Below are positions 42,566 through 50,004 of a DNA stretch of 54,733 nucleotides, piece after piece. Under the pieces are notes generated by a model. It saw only the letters and a program-made list of their open reading frames with translations. It ran no database searches and was not told where the DNA came from. The stretch comes from Yeguia hominis (GTDB lineage: Bacteria > Bacillota > Clostridia > Oscillospirales > Acutalibacteraceae). Both the position numbers and the translations under genes were made by a program. Numbering within the stretch: the first letter of the stretch is position 1; each line of letters begins with the position of its first letter. The stretch spans positions 1 through 54,733 of the forward strand of contig NZ_JACRSN010000021.1 of NCBI RefSeq assembly GCF_014384705.1, in the 5' to 3' direction.

Positions 42566-42604
42566 CGCCGTCCACCATGCGCAGCATGGGTTTGAGGTTA
42601 TTAT
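42566..42604. repeat. Intergenic repeat, copy 2
   Basis: Shares CGCCGTCC, ATGCGCA-GCATG and TTTGAGGTTATTAT with the copy at 42471-42512, in the same direction. The rest of 42343-42780 holds no gene I can support. Confidence 0.6.
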
Positions 42605-42780
42605 AACACATTCCCCCGCAATAGAAAAGAATTTTTATTCTGCATTTTTTACAGAAACCGTGTGTTTATGCATCAAAGCCCTGAGATTTCTAAAATATTC
42701 TCGATTTGAAAAGGTGTTCGATCTCAAAATCACACTGATTTTACCTTGGCATACACAATTTATTTTCAGAATAAATATAT

Positions 42781-42820
42781 AGATAGCCTGCCGCGGAATC
42801 CATCACCGGGCAGGCTATCT
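42781..42820 (+). promoter_or_regulatory. Hairpin in the tspO leader, possible attenuator
   Basis: AGATAGCCTGCC pairs perfectly with GGCAGGCTATCT around a 16-nt loop and is followed by GTATTTTGATTTT and then the tspO ribosome site. No gene ends upstream on this strand, so it is not an ordinary terminator of a preceding gene. Confidence 0.55.
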
Positions 42821-42847
42821 GTATTTTGATTTTAGGAGGAACCGATT

Positions 42848-43333
42848 ATGCAGTCCCATTCAATTCGGATTCAGCTAAAAACACTGCTTCTCTGTCTCGT
42901 GATTCCATTGGCAGCCGGTGGGCTTTCCGCTTATTTTGTCCGAAACGATTTTCGTCTCTACGAAATATTGGAGCGTCCAGCGTTTGCGCCGCCTGCTGTG
43001 GTTTTTCCGATCGTCTGGACGATCCTGTATCTGCTGATGGGCGTTGCTTCGTATCTGATTTTCACTGCAGACTGTCCGGAACGCACACGCGCAAACGCAA
43101 TTTACCTATACTGTTTGCAGCTCGGAATCAATGTCCTGTGGCCGCTTCTCTTTTTCAAGCTCGGCGCGCTTGAATTTGCGTTCATCTGGATCATTTTACT
43201 GGCAACTGCAGTCACATTGACCGTAATTTTCTTCTTCCGCTGCAGCAAACCTGCCGGCATTTTACTGCTGCCTTATTGGTTATGGACGCTGTTTGCCCTG
43301 GTTCTCAGTGCAGAAATTCTAAAACAAAATTAG
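42848..43333 (+). CDS. tspO: TspO/MBR-family protein
   Basis: A 161-residue five-helix membrane protein (tryptophan-rich sensory protein/translocator family). The family pattern is visible: PAFAPPAVVFPIVWTILYLL with MGVASYLIF in the loop and TM2, and GINVLWPLLFFKLGALEFAF later. These proteins bind porphyrins and sterols; their bacterial role is debated. It is single, with AGGAGGAACCGATT before the ATG, and converges with the DUF4097 gene, the stops overlapping by 4 bp. Confidence 0.9.
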   Translation: MQSHSIRIQLKTLLLCLVIPLAAGGLSAYFVRNDFRLYEILERPAFAPPAVVFPIVWTILYLLMGVASYLIFTADCPERTRANAIYLYCLQLGINVLWPLLFFKLGALEFAFIWIILLATAVTLTVIFFFRCSKPAGILLLPYWLWTLFALVLSAEILKQN

Positions 43334-44280
43334 CCAATCCGCTTAATCTGCATATCGCCGCTGACGGTTTCCATCCGAAATTCTGCTTCTCCATTTTTAT
43401 AGAGGCAAGAATGTTTGCTGTTTTGCGTCGAGAACTCACAGAAAAAGTCACCGCTGACCGATTCAAATCCCGTCGTAAAACCGTCATTTTCCGGAATCAG
43501 CAGCGTGAGATTTCCGCTGACAGAATCCATTTCTACAGCCTCCGGACAGATTTTGCTGCTGATTTCCATATCGCCGGATACCGCTTCTGCAGAAATCTTT
43601 GAAAAATCACCGTCAAGGGAGATTTCCCCGCTAACCGCATCGACGGTAAGTTCCTGGGCGGTCAGATCATTTGCCGTTATATTGCCGCTGGTTGTCTCCA
43701 GTTCAGCTGTATCACAGACCGCGTGCGTCAGGGAAAGGTCGCCGGAAGTCGTGTTGATCCGCAGGTCTTGTGCCGCGAGATCGTTTGCGGTCATGCTGGC
43801 TGATATGGTTTCCAGTTTCAATTCCTGCAAAGCCGAAGCTTTTGTCATAGAGGCCGGAATTTCAAGCGTCAGAGTTTTCTGTTTATACGCTTCCCCGATT
43901 CCGAAAAATGAAAAAGGCTTTCTGTGCTGTATAAACAGTTTTCCGTCGCGGATAAGATACCGCATTTCCTCGTCTTCCGAAAGCTTGGAGTCCGCTGTTT
44001 CCGAAAACCGGATCCGGTCTCCGTCATAAGTCGAAATCAAAACTTCTCCAGCGCCCCAATGTACTTCGATTTTTTCGACAAGATCCGGCTGGACACTGCC
44101 GCCGCCGCGTGTGTAGCTTTCGCTGTCCGGATAATCGAGTTCACTCTGCAGACCGCCGGTATGAATGATAAACTTGCTTGGGATCCAGCCCGGCTTTAAA
44201 ATTCCGACACATAAAATCCCGACCAGAAGCACCGCTAAAAATGCATAGATCACAATTCGAATGATTGCTGATGTTTTCAT
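43330..44280 (-). CDS. DUF4097-type beta-repeat protein with N-terminal anchor
   Basis: About 316 residues. A membrane helix near the N-terminus (IRIVIYAFLAVLLVGILCVG) is followed by an outside beta-solenoid-like domain with a repeated pattern: TTSGDLSL, TTSGNITA, AVSGEISL, AVSGDMEI, SVSGNLTL, SVSGDFFC, TVSGDMQI. This is the DUF4097 (putative adhesin) family. It is the last gene of a PadR operon with a permease-prefix protein. AAAGAGGTGAT precedes the ATG at 44280. Such operons are thought to answer envelope stress; the function is not known. Confidence 0.85.
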   Translation of the reverse strand: MKTSAIIRIVIYAFLAVLLVGILCVGILKPGWIPSKFIIHTGGLQSELDYPDSESYTRGGGSVQPDLVEKIEVHWGAGEVLISTYDGDRIRFSETADSKLSEDEEMRYLIRDGKLFIQHRKPFSFFGIGEAYKQKTLTLEIPASMTKASALQELKLETISASMTANDLAAQDLRINTTSGDLSLTHAVCDTAELETTSGNITANDLTAQELTVDAVSGEISLDGDFSKISAEAVSGDMEISSKICPEAVEMDSVSGNLTLLIPENDGFTTGFESVSGDFFCEFSTQNSKHSCLYKNGEAEFRMETVSGDMQIKRIG

Positions 44281-44287
44281 ATCGCGA

Positions 44288-44938
44288 TCACCTCTTTCCT
44301 CCAAGATCAAAGATTGCCTTGACCATACCTGTTACCGCGGTACCGATCAAAAAAATGATCCAGGTAATCTGCCACGCAGAGGTCAGAAAGCTGACAACCA
44401 AATATACAGCAACCGTAAGCGACCAGATTGCGCTGTTAATCGCATTCATGGATCGCCTTCGCGAAGCATTGGCTGCTTTCCATTCCCGAAATTCTTCTAC
44501 AACCGTATCATCTGCACGGATATATTTCTCTTTGGTCATTCCGTTATAAATAATCAGGCCGGTTGCAACCGCAATCATGATAAACATCAGGACAATCCCG
44601 ATGAGCGTATCCTCAAACAAGATGCACGGAATGACTGAGAGAATATAAAGCATTACTGCAATAGAAACCAGCAGTGCTGACCGCCGGCGGCTCTTTTCGA
44701 TTTCTGAATTTGGTCTGCCGCTGCCCTCCGATTCCAAATCCGAAAGCAGTCCGCTAATATCGCCCACGCTGGCAACTGCCAGGTTAAAAGCCGTTTCTTC
44801 TGTCTTGCCTTCGGCAAGGAGGTCTTGGTACTTGTCATACAGATTTTGCAGCATTTCTTCTTTTAATTCTGCTGTTTTTCTGGTATTGGGTGCTTCTGAA
44901 AAAAGATCATCCATATAGGTTCGCAGTCGTTCGTACAT
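44288..44938 (-). CDS. Membrane protein with permease prefix domain (DUF1700-like)
   Basis: 216 residues. The N-terminal 70 residues are a helical permease prefix domain (ERLRTYMDDLFSEAPNTRKT; LKEEMLQNLYDKYQDLLAEG), then four predicted membrane helices with a charged loop (EKYIRADDTVVEEFREWKAA). Such proteins are regularly encoded after a PadR regulator and before a DUF4097 protein. GGGGAGGAG lies at the end of the PadR gene, just before this ATG. Confidence 0.82.
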   Translation of the reverse strand: MYERLRTYMDDLFSEAPNTRKTAELKEEMLQNLYDKYQDLLAEGKTEETAFNLAVASVGDISGLLSDLESEGSGRPNSEIEKSRRRSALLVSIAVMLYILSVIPCILFEDTLIGIVLMFIMIAVATGLIIYNGMTKEKYIRADDTVVEEFREWKAANASRRRSMNAINSAIWSLTVAVYLVVSFLTSAWQITWIIFLIGTAVTGMVKAIFDLGGKR

Positions 44939-44940
44939 GC

Positions 44941-45273
44941 TTACTCCTCCCCGCTGGTTAATTGGTCGATAATTCGTTTGGCATCATCCCAGTCTGCACG
45001 CAGACGCTTGTAGCACTCTCTTCCGTATTCGGTGATGGAATAATATCGCCTTCGTGCGCCGGTTGTCTCATTTCCCCAATAGGAAGAAATATATCCCAGC
45101 TCCTCCAAACGCCGAAAAGCGGTGTAAAGCGTCGCCTCTTTCAGTTCATACTGATTTTCCGTTTTCTGCCGGATCGCTTTATTGATTTGATACCCATAGC
45201 TGTCTCCGCGCATCAGGTGCGCTAAAATGATCGTATCCGTGTGTCCACGGATGAGATCCGATGCAATGGACAT
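44941..45273 (-). CDS. PadR-family transcriptional regulator
   Basis: A 110-residue winged-helix repressor. The PadR pattern is DTIILAHLMRGDSYGYQINK, then ELKEATLYTAFRRLEELGYI and GARRRYYSITEYGRECYKRL. ATG 45273 follows AAGGGGGATGG. It is the first gene of a three-gene operon with the prefix-domain and DUF4097 genes, and the promoter holds an inverted repeat that could be its own operator. Confidence 0.92.
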   Translation of the reverse strand: MSIASDLIRGHTDTIILAHLMRGDSYGYQINKAIRQKTENQYELKEATLYTAFRRLEELGYISSYWGNETTGARRRYYSITEYGRECYKRLRADWDDAKRIIDQLTSGEE

Positions 45274-45296
45274 GGAACCATCCCCCTTCAAGTTAT

Positions 45297-45333
45297 ATAG
45301 TATCACAATATACCTCGTCTGTCAATGTATATT
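45297..45333 (-). promoter_or_regulatory. Promoter and probable operator of the PadR operon
   Basis: TTGACA (45325-45320), a 17-bp spacer, TACTAT (45302-45297). Overlapping it is a perfect inverted repeat AATATAC (45307-45313) and GTATATT (45327-45333), 13 bp apart. The arms cover the spacer and the upstream edge of the -35, well placed for autorepression by PadR. Confidence 0.75.
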
Positions 45334-46191
45334 TCATATGAATGTATTTTGCTATTTTATTTCAAGTAAACGCAAACGCTTTTATATTTGCGTCATTTCT
45401 TTCTATGTTGTTATGTGTTTGATTTTTTGTTGATCAATTTTTCACTTGTACTCAATTACCCCTGCTTAAACCAAACGAAATGCTGCGAAAGTTTTTTCCA
45501 ATTGCTTTTTGGCTTGTTGGAATAAAAAGCATTTTGTGATGTTGTTTTAGAACGCCTAGGATTGACGGGAAAATATTTTGAATCTCATGTTCGTTTTGCC
45601 GCGGAAAACAAAAGATCTCTTTTCCAAGTCCAAAGTTTACAGCAAGTGAAATGCGTCTTATTTTTCCGCTTACATCATTCAGATTTCTTTCAAACCTCTC
45701 ATCTGATAGAGAAAAAAGATTCTTATCATAAATTGAAGTTGAAGCATCATTCTCTTCGATTGCCCATCCTGATGAAAATTCGAATTCAAAACCGCCTTCC
45801 CGTTTTATTGTTTCCCTCTATCGGCATTACACTATTTTTTATAAAGCGCAGCCTCATGAACCGCCAAAAAGCGGATAGCGCTTTCGATTATCCGTAACGT
45901 TTGGGAAAACGTCATTTTATCGACCCGATATTGGGTACATTTTATTTTTTCAAAATTCCGATTTGTTTATCTTTTTTTAATTCGTCTGTACGGTTTCATT
46001 TTCCGACATAACGGTATAAAACGGACGTGGTATGGAAGTTCTTTCTTCGTTTTTTTCGAGACTTTGGCGATTTTATTTAAATATTCTCTTGAACACATTG
46101 CTATTTTGTTTTGAATTTATTATCTTTGAAAATTTCTGTCAATCTTTTTTCGCAAAACAAGAATCCTTTCTTGTGTAAATTCCCCCATAAA
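45334..46191. other. AT-rich gap with no recognisable gene
   Basis: About 860 bp. The longest frame (45562-45897 plus) has no ribosome site, no family match and poor composition. No RNA gene was recognised. Several T-runs give a low-complexity look. Confidence 0.5.
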
Positions 46192-46230
46192 GGTCCCCAG
46201 CCAGCACCGAAATGGTGCTGGCTGGGGACC
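46192..46230. terminator. Perfect 17-bp hairpin after the beta-glucosidase gene
   Basis: GGTCCCCAGCCAGCACC, loop GAAAT, GGTGCTGGCTGGGGACC. The stem is perfect. It lies 147 bp after the glucosidase stop. The T-run is weak on both sides, so it may be a terminator, an RNA stabiliser or an insertion-type palindrome. Confidence 0.55.
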
Positions 46231-46376
46231 TCTTCTTTGGATTTCATTTCTCATCATCAAATTTACTGCAGGCCGCAATATCCACCGGTTCCGGCACCAA
46301 ACGTTCGGATGCTGCAAAGGCTTTCATCGTTTCATTATGAAGAGATTTTCCGTCACCGGTTGCAAAAACGCACGCT

Positions 46377-48632
46377 TCAGGCCTCTTTTCTTGCCTCCTG
46401 CAGACGCTTTACCAGCGCTTCCAACTCACCGGGCTGCAACTGCAAGAAGCTCCGCAGCGACCGCAGCGGAAGGTTTACAATCATCTGATAGGTCATTTCC
46501 TCCGATATCGCTTCTTTCGATGCCTCCGAATCCGATTGTCCGAAGGCTTCCGCAATCTTTTTCTGATATTCCGCAATGATCGGCGCGAGGGCCGGATCCT
46601 TCAGCAGGTCTCCGATCGGCGTGTTGCTGTCAATCCGCAGCGACGGCGCCCGGCTTGCCGTGATTTCCACACATTCGCGCAGTAGAATCTTTGCCGATGA
46701 GCTTCCTACCAGAATCTCATATTCTCCGCTCGACGCATACCAGTCTTTCCGCTCCGGATCATACCACGCAAACGCACGCTTCGTGAGCGTCATTTCAATG
46801 GTCTTCTCCTCGCCCGGCTCCAACGCTACCTTCACGAAGTTCCGCAGCTCTTTTTCCGGCCGGACTGCTGTTTTCGTATGATCCGCCACGTACAGCTGGA
46901 CAATCTCTTTGCCCGCCATCTTCCCCGTGTTTTTCACCTGCAGTGTCACGGTCAGCGTGTCCGTATCCTGTATGGTTTTTCGGCTCAGTTTGAGATCCCG
47001 ATATGTAAACGTCGTGTAAGAAAGGCCGTGCCCAAATGGGTATCGGACGGCCATCTTTTTCGCATCATAATACCGATAGCCCACAAACAATCCTTCTGCG
47101 TATGTGACTGTTTTTCCATCACCCGGGAAATTGAGGTAGGATGGGTTGTCTTCCAAACGCATCGGAAACGTTTCCGCCAGCTTGCCGCTCGGATTTGCTT
47201 TTCCGTACAGCAGGGCGACCGCTGCTTCTCCGACTGCCTGGCCTCCCAGATACATTTCCAAAATCGCCTTGACGTCGTTTTCCCACGGAATCTCGATCGG
47301 TGAGCCGTTGTGCAGCACGACGACCGTATTCGGCTGGACTTCCGCTACGCGCCGGATCAGTTCATTCTGGTTTTCCGGCATCCGCATATGGCTCCGGTCA
47401 TAGCCTTCCGATTCAAATGCATCCGGCAGACCGGCGAAAATTACCGCTACTTCCGATTCTTTTGCCGCCTGCACCGCTTCTGCCAACAGCGCCTCGTTCG
47501 GCTGATCTTCGAGCGTATATCCCTGTGCATACCGTACACCGGGTTTTGCTTCCAACGCGCTTCCCGTCCGGTACGAATTGATATGTGAGCTTCCGCCGCC
47601 CTGATACCGCGGCTCTTTGGCAAACAGACCGATGAAAACTGCCTTTGCGTCTTCTTTCAGCGGCAGGATCCCGTCTTCATTGCGCAGCAGTACAGCGGAT
47701 TCTGTCTCGATTTCCCGCGCCAGTTCATGATGCCGCTCAAATGCAAACTCTGCTTTTTGCCGGTTTTCGGCATATGCCGCAATCTTTTTTAGGATTCGCT
47801 CCACCGCCTGATCCAGCACCGATTCTTCCAGGCTTCCATTTCGGACTGCCTCTACAATCTCTGCATCCGTCAGGCCTCCGCTGGCCGGCATCTCCAGATC
47901 AAGCCCTGCTTTCAGGCCTGTGACGCGATCTGCTACCGCGCCCCAGTCCGACATCACATACCCGTCAAAGCCCCATTCCTCCCGCAGAATTTCCGTCAGC
48001 AGGCGGTGACTCTCCGACGCATATTCGCCGTTGATTCGGTTGTAGGAGCACATCACCGTCCACGGCTTTGCTTCTTTGATTGCGCTCTCAAACGCTGCCA
48101 GATAGATTTCCCGCAGGGTTCGTTCGTCCATTTCGGAGGAACACGACATTCTCCGGTATTCCTGGTTATTCGCTGCAAAATGCTTAATAGAGGTTCCCAC
48201 ATGCTTCGACTGCACGCCGCAAATATGGCTTTTCGCCATTTCCGACGCCAGATACGGATCCTCTGAAAAATACTCAAAGTTTCGGCCGCACAGCGGTGAA
48301 CGCTTGATATTCACCGCCGGTCCGAGAATCACCGACACATTTTCCGCCTGGCATTCTTCTCCGATTGCCTCGCCCAGCCGATGCAGCAATTCCCGGTCAA
48401 ACGAACACGCCGTTGCGCATGCCGTCGGGAAGCACACCGCGCGGATGCTGTCATTCATCCCCAGGTGATCCCCTTTTTCCATTTGTTTGCGCAGCCCGTG
48501 CGGGCCGTCGCTCACCATCACCTCCGGCACACCTAACCGTTCCACGGATTTCAGTCTCCATGAGTCTTTTCCCGAACACATTCCTGCTTTTTCTTCCAAC
48601 GTCATCTCGTTGATTATTCTTTTTACGTCCAT
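46377..48632 (-). CDS. GH3-family beta-glucosidase
   Basis: 751 residues with the usual order of glycoside hydrolase family 3: the (beta/alpha)8 domain with catalytic nucleophile Asp 229 in GFDGYVMSDWGAVADR, the alpha/beta sandwich, and a fibronectin-III-like domain (LQVKNTGKMAGKEIVQLYVA). The C-terminal end adds a helical part (LRSFLQLQPGELEALVKRL) that is copied at 10171-10238. No signal peptide is seen, so it acts in the cytosol on imported cellobiose-like or other beta-glucosides. AGAAAGGAGC lies before the ATG. No transporter adjoins it. Confidence 0.94.
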   Translation of the reverse strand: MDVKRIINEMTLEEKAGMCSGKDSWRLKSVERLGVPEVMVSDGPHGLRKQMEKGDHLGMNDSIRAVCFPTACATACSFDRELLHRLGEAIGEECQAENVSVILGPAVNIKRSPLCGRNFEYFSEDPYLASEMAKSHICGVQSKHVGTSIKHFAANNQEYRRMSCSSEMDERTLREIYLAAFESAIKEAKPWTVMCSYNRINGEYASESHRLLTEILREEWGFDGYVMSDWGAVADRVTGLKAGLDLEMPASGGLTDAEIVEAVRNGSLEESVLDQAVERILKKIAAYAENRQKAEFAFERHHELAREIETESAVLLRNEDGILPLKEDAKAVFIGLFAKEPRYQGGGSSHINSYRTGSALEAKPGVRYAQGYTLEDQPNEALLAEAVQAAKESEVAVIFAGLPDAFESEGYDRSHMRMPENQNELIRRVAEVQPNTVVVLHNGSPIEIPWENDVKAILEMYLGGQAVGEAAVALLYGKANPSGKLAETFPMRLEDNPSYLNFPGDGKTVTYAEGLFVGYRYYDAKKMAVRYPFGHGLSYTTFTYRDLKLSRKTIQDTDTLTVTLQVKNTGKMAGKEIVQLYVADHTKTAVRPEKELRNFVKVALEPGEEKTIEMTLTKRAFAWYDPERKDWYASSGEYEILVGSSSAKILLRECVEITASRAPSLRIDSNTPIGDLLKDPALAPIIAEYQKKIAEAFGQSDSEASKEAISEEMTYQMIVNLPLRSLRSFLQLQPGELEALVKRLQEARKEA

Positions 48633-48730
48633 TTTTTGCTCCTTTCTCTATTATGTATGTAGGCCGTTTTTCTTATCTAAATTTGCCGATCGAAAAATAT
48701 TTTTATGTTTTTCTTACGGATATGACACAC

Positions 48731-48785
48731 GTGTTATTTGTAATTATAACACAAATCCCCCTCTATTTACAAGAGGAGGATTTGT
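48731..48785 (-). promoter_or_regulatory. Promoter and two operator-like repeats of the GH3 gene
   Basis: TTGTAA (48772-48767), an 18-bp spacer, TATAAT (48748-48743). Repeat A, ACAAATCCCCCTCT (48751-48764) with AGAGGAGGATTTGT (48772-48785), 13 of 14 bp paired, spans the spacer and the -35. Repeat B, GTGTTAT (48731-48737) with ATAACAC (48746-48752), covers the -10. Both look like regulator sites. Confidence 0.65.
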
Positions 48786-48878
48786 ATTGAATGACATTTT
48801 CATTATGGATCTGGGCCGCCGTTTCCGGCAAGGCCCGTTTGCCCCTAAGCGATTTCTGGACGAGGGCAAGATTATGGG

Positions 48879-49652
48879 TTATCCGGGAAGCAGATCGGCC
48901 GGATCGATCCATTCCCCGTTTTTCTGAAATCCGATATGCAAATGCGCTGGTTCAATGGATTCACAGGGCATTGTGCCAATAGAGCCGATATCCTGTCCAA
49001 TTACAACATTCTGCCCCTCTTTGACAAGCGCCGTATCCCCCAGACCGCAATAATAGACATCCAGATCATCATACGAAATCACCGCAACATTTCCGTACAT
49101 TTCATCGGAATACCATTCCTTCACAACACCGTTTCCGATAGAATGCACCGTGTCGCCCGCTGTTGCAGCCAAATCCATTCCGGTATGAACCCGCCAATCC
49201 TTCATGGTTTCCGAATAGACCAGTTCTTCGCCGCTAAATGCTTTTAAAACCGTATTTCCGGCCGGAGAAATAAACTGCTGTTCCTCTGCACCTGAAAACA
49301 TGAGGCCGGCCTCTCCGGTATCCGGTTCGGATACTGCCTCCTGTTGCGGCTCTGAAGATTCCGGCGCTTCCGAAGGATCAGAGCTTTCCGGCTCAATTGT
49401 AAGATCGGCATCATGATTGGGAGTCGGGGTCGGGGTTGACTCCGGTGTCTTTGGAATTCCACTCAGTGTATTTTCCGTTTCTATAGCTGAGGAAGATTCT
49501 GCGCTTGCTTCCGGCATTTTGGTGTATTGCGCAACGTTATCATACGTCATCCAGGCTGCTGCGCCGACTGCAATCAGGCAAATACCGAGTGCAATATAAA
49601 AGCCTTTTCCGCCGGACTTCTTTTTGTTTTTTTTATAATGTAAATCGCTCAT
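48879..49652 (-). CDS. spoIIQ: SpoIIQ-like M23 peptidase-fold protein
   Basis: 257 residues. One membrane helix near the N-terminus (YIALGICLIAVGAAAWMTY), a Ser/Pro/Glu-rich low-complexity linker (about 45-110) and a C-terminal LytM/M23 domain. The domain shows HTGMDLAATAGD (H-x3-D) and AHLHIGFQ (H-x-H), so zinc ligands are kept, unlike in B. subtilis SpoIIQ. In the forespore SpoIIQ pairs with SpoIIIAH for engulfment. GGAGGTG precedes the ATG and an exact sigma-F-type promoter lies 30 bp upstream. A general M23 hydrolase is the alternative. Confidence 0.85.
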   Translation of the reverse strand: MSDLHYKKNKKKSGGKGFYIALGICLIAVGAAAWMTYDNVAQYTKMPEASAESSSAIETENTLSGIPKTPESTPTPTPNHDADLTIEPESSDPSEAPESSEPQQEAVSEPDTGEAGLMFSGAEEQQFISPAGNTVLKAFSGEELVYSETMKDWRVHTGMDLAATAGDTVHSIGNGVVKEWYSDEMYGNVAVISYDDLDVYYCGLGDTALVKEGQNVVIGQDIGSIGTMPCESIEPAHLHIGFQKNGEWIDPADLLPG

Positions 49653-49682
49653 TCTATGGCACCTCCGCTGTTATTCTGGTGT

Positions 49683-49712
49683 TATTCTGGCCACAAATTG
49701 CGTAGAATATGC
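49683..49712 (-). promoter_or_regulatory. Sigma-F-type promoter of the spoIIQ-like gene
   Basis: -35 GCATA (49712-49708), 15-bp spacer, -10 GGCCAGAATA (49692-49683). This matches GYATA-N15-GGNNANNNTR at every fixed position, the forespore sigma-F consensus of B. subtilis. The start codon is 30 bp further on. Confidence 0.7.
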
Positions 49713-49723
49713 CATGGAACAAG

Positions 49724-49758
49724 AAAAAGAACCGGACAACTTGTCCGGTTCTTTTTCT
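49724..49758. terminator. Bidirectional hairpin between spoIIQ and lexA
   Basis: AAGAACCGGAC pairs with GTCCGGTTCTT around AACTT, with A and T tracts on both sides. It sits upstream of both flanking genes, which diverge, so it would stop readthrough in either direction. Confidence 0.7.
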
Positions 49759-49791
49759 TTAACTCGAGGGGTATATTGAGGAGGGTAGAAC

Positions 49792-49866
49792 ATGTATTCT
49801 CGTATGGTGCGGCTCCATCGTCTGAATACAAGTTTATTATATACAAATTGCACGGGCAGTTTGTAA
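49792..49866 (+). CDS. Possible 24-residue peptide
   Basis: A GAGGAGGG site lies 6 bp before an ATG. The 24-codon frame (MYSRMVRLHRLNTSLLYTNC then TGSL) ends at TAA. It is Arg-rich early and has no relatives I know. Strong site but no clear promoter; it could be chance. Confidence 0.2.
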   Translation: MYSRMVRLHRLNTSLLYTNCTGSL

Positions 49867-49941
49867 ATTACCTGTGAATTTTCCATGAATTTATAATTGA
49901 TTTTCTGTAAAAAAAGAAGATGCTCTTTGCCAAATTTTTTT

Positions 49942-49955
49942 CAAACAAATGTTTG
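49942..49955. promoter_or_regulatory. LexA operator (SOS box)
   Basis: CAAAC-AAAT-GTTTG, a perfect 5-4-5 palindrome. It overlaps the -35 of lexA. It differs from the B. subtilis CGAAC-N4-GTTCG by one base in each arm. Confidence 0.7.
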
Positions 49956-49981
49956 CATCTTTGTGTAAAGTATGCTATACT
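49953..49981 (+). promoter_or_regulatory. Promoter of lexA
   Basis: TTGCAT (49953-49958), a 17-bp spacer, extended TGCTATACT with -10 TATACT (49976-49981). It overlaps the SOS box. Confidence 0.7.
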
Positions 49982-50004
49982 AAACGCAGAAAGGAGGTTG
50001 CGTT

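Noticed and set aside
42471..42604. The two repeats considered as a minimal CRISPR array
   Set aside because: Only two imperfect copies with unequal length and no cas genes; not a CRISPR.
45562..45897. 111-residue plus-strand frame in the gap after the PadR operon
   Set aside because: No ribosome site or promoter, no family, low-complexity composition.
46111..46488. Plus-strand frame crossing the 17-bp hairpin
   Set aside because: It runs through a perfect palindrome and into the antisense strand of the glucosidase gene; not coding.
48791..48935. Frame after the GH3 operator region that looks protein-like for about 40 residues
   Set aside because: It overlaps the 3' end of the spoIIQ-like gene in antisense, has no ribosome site and no known family.
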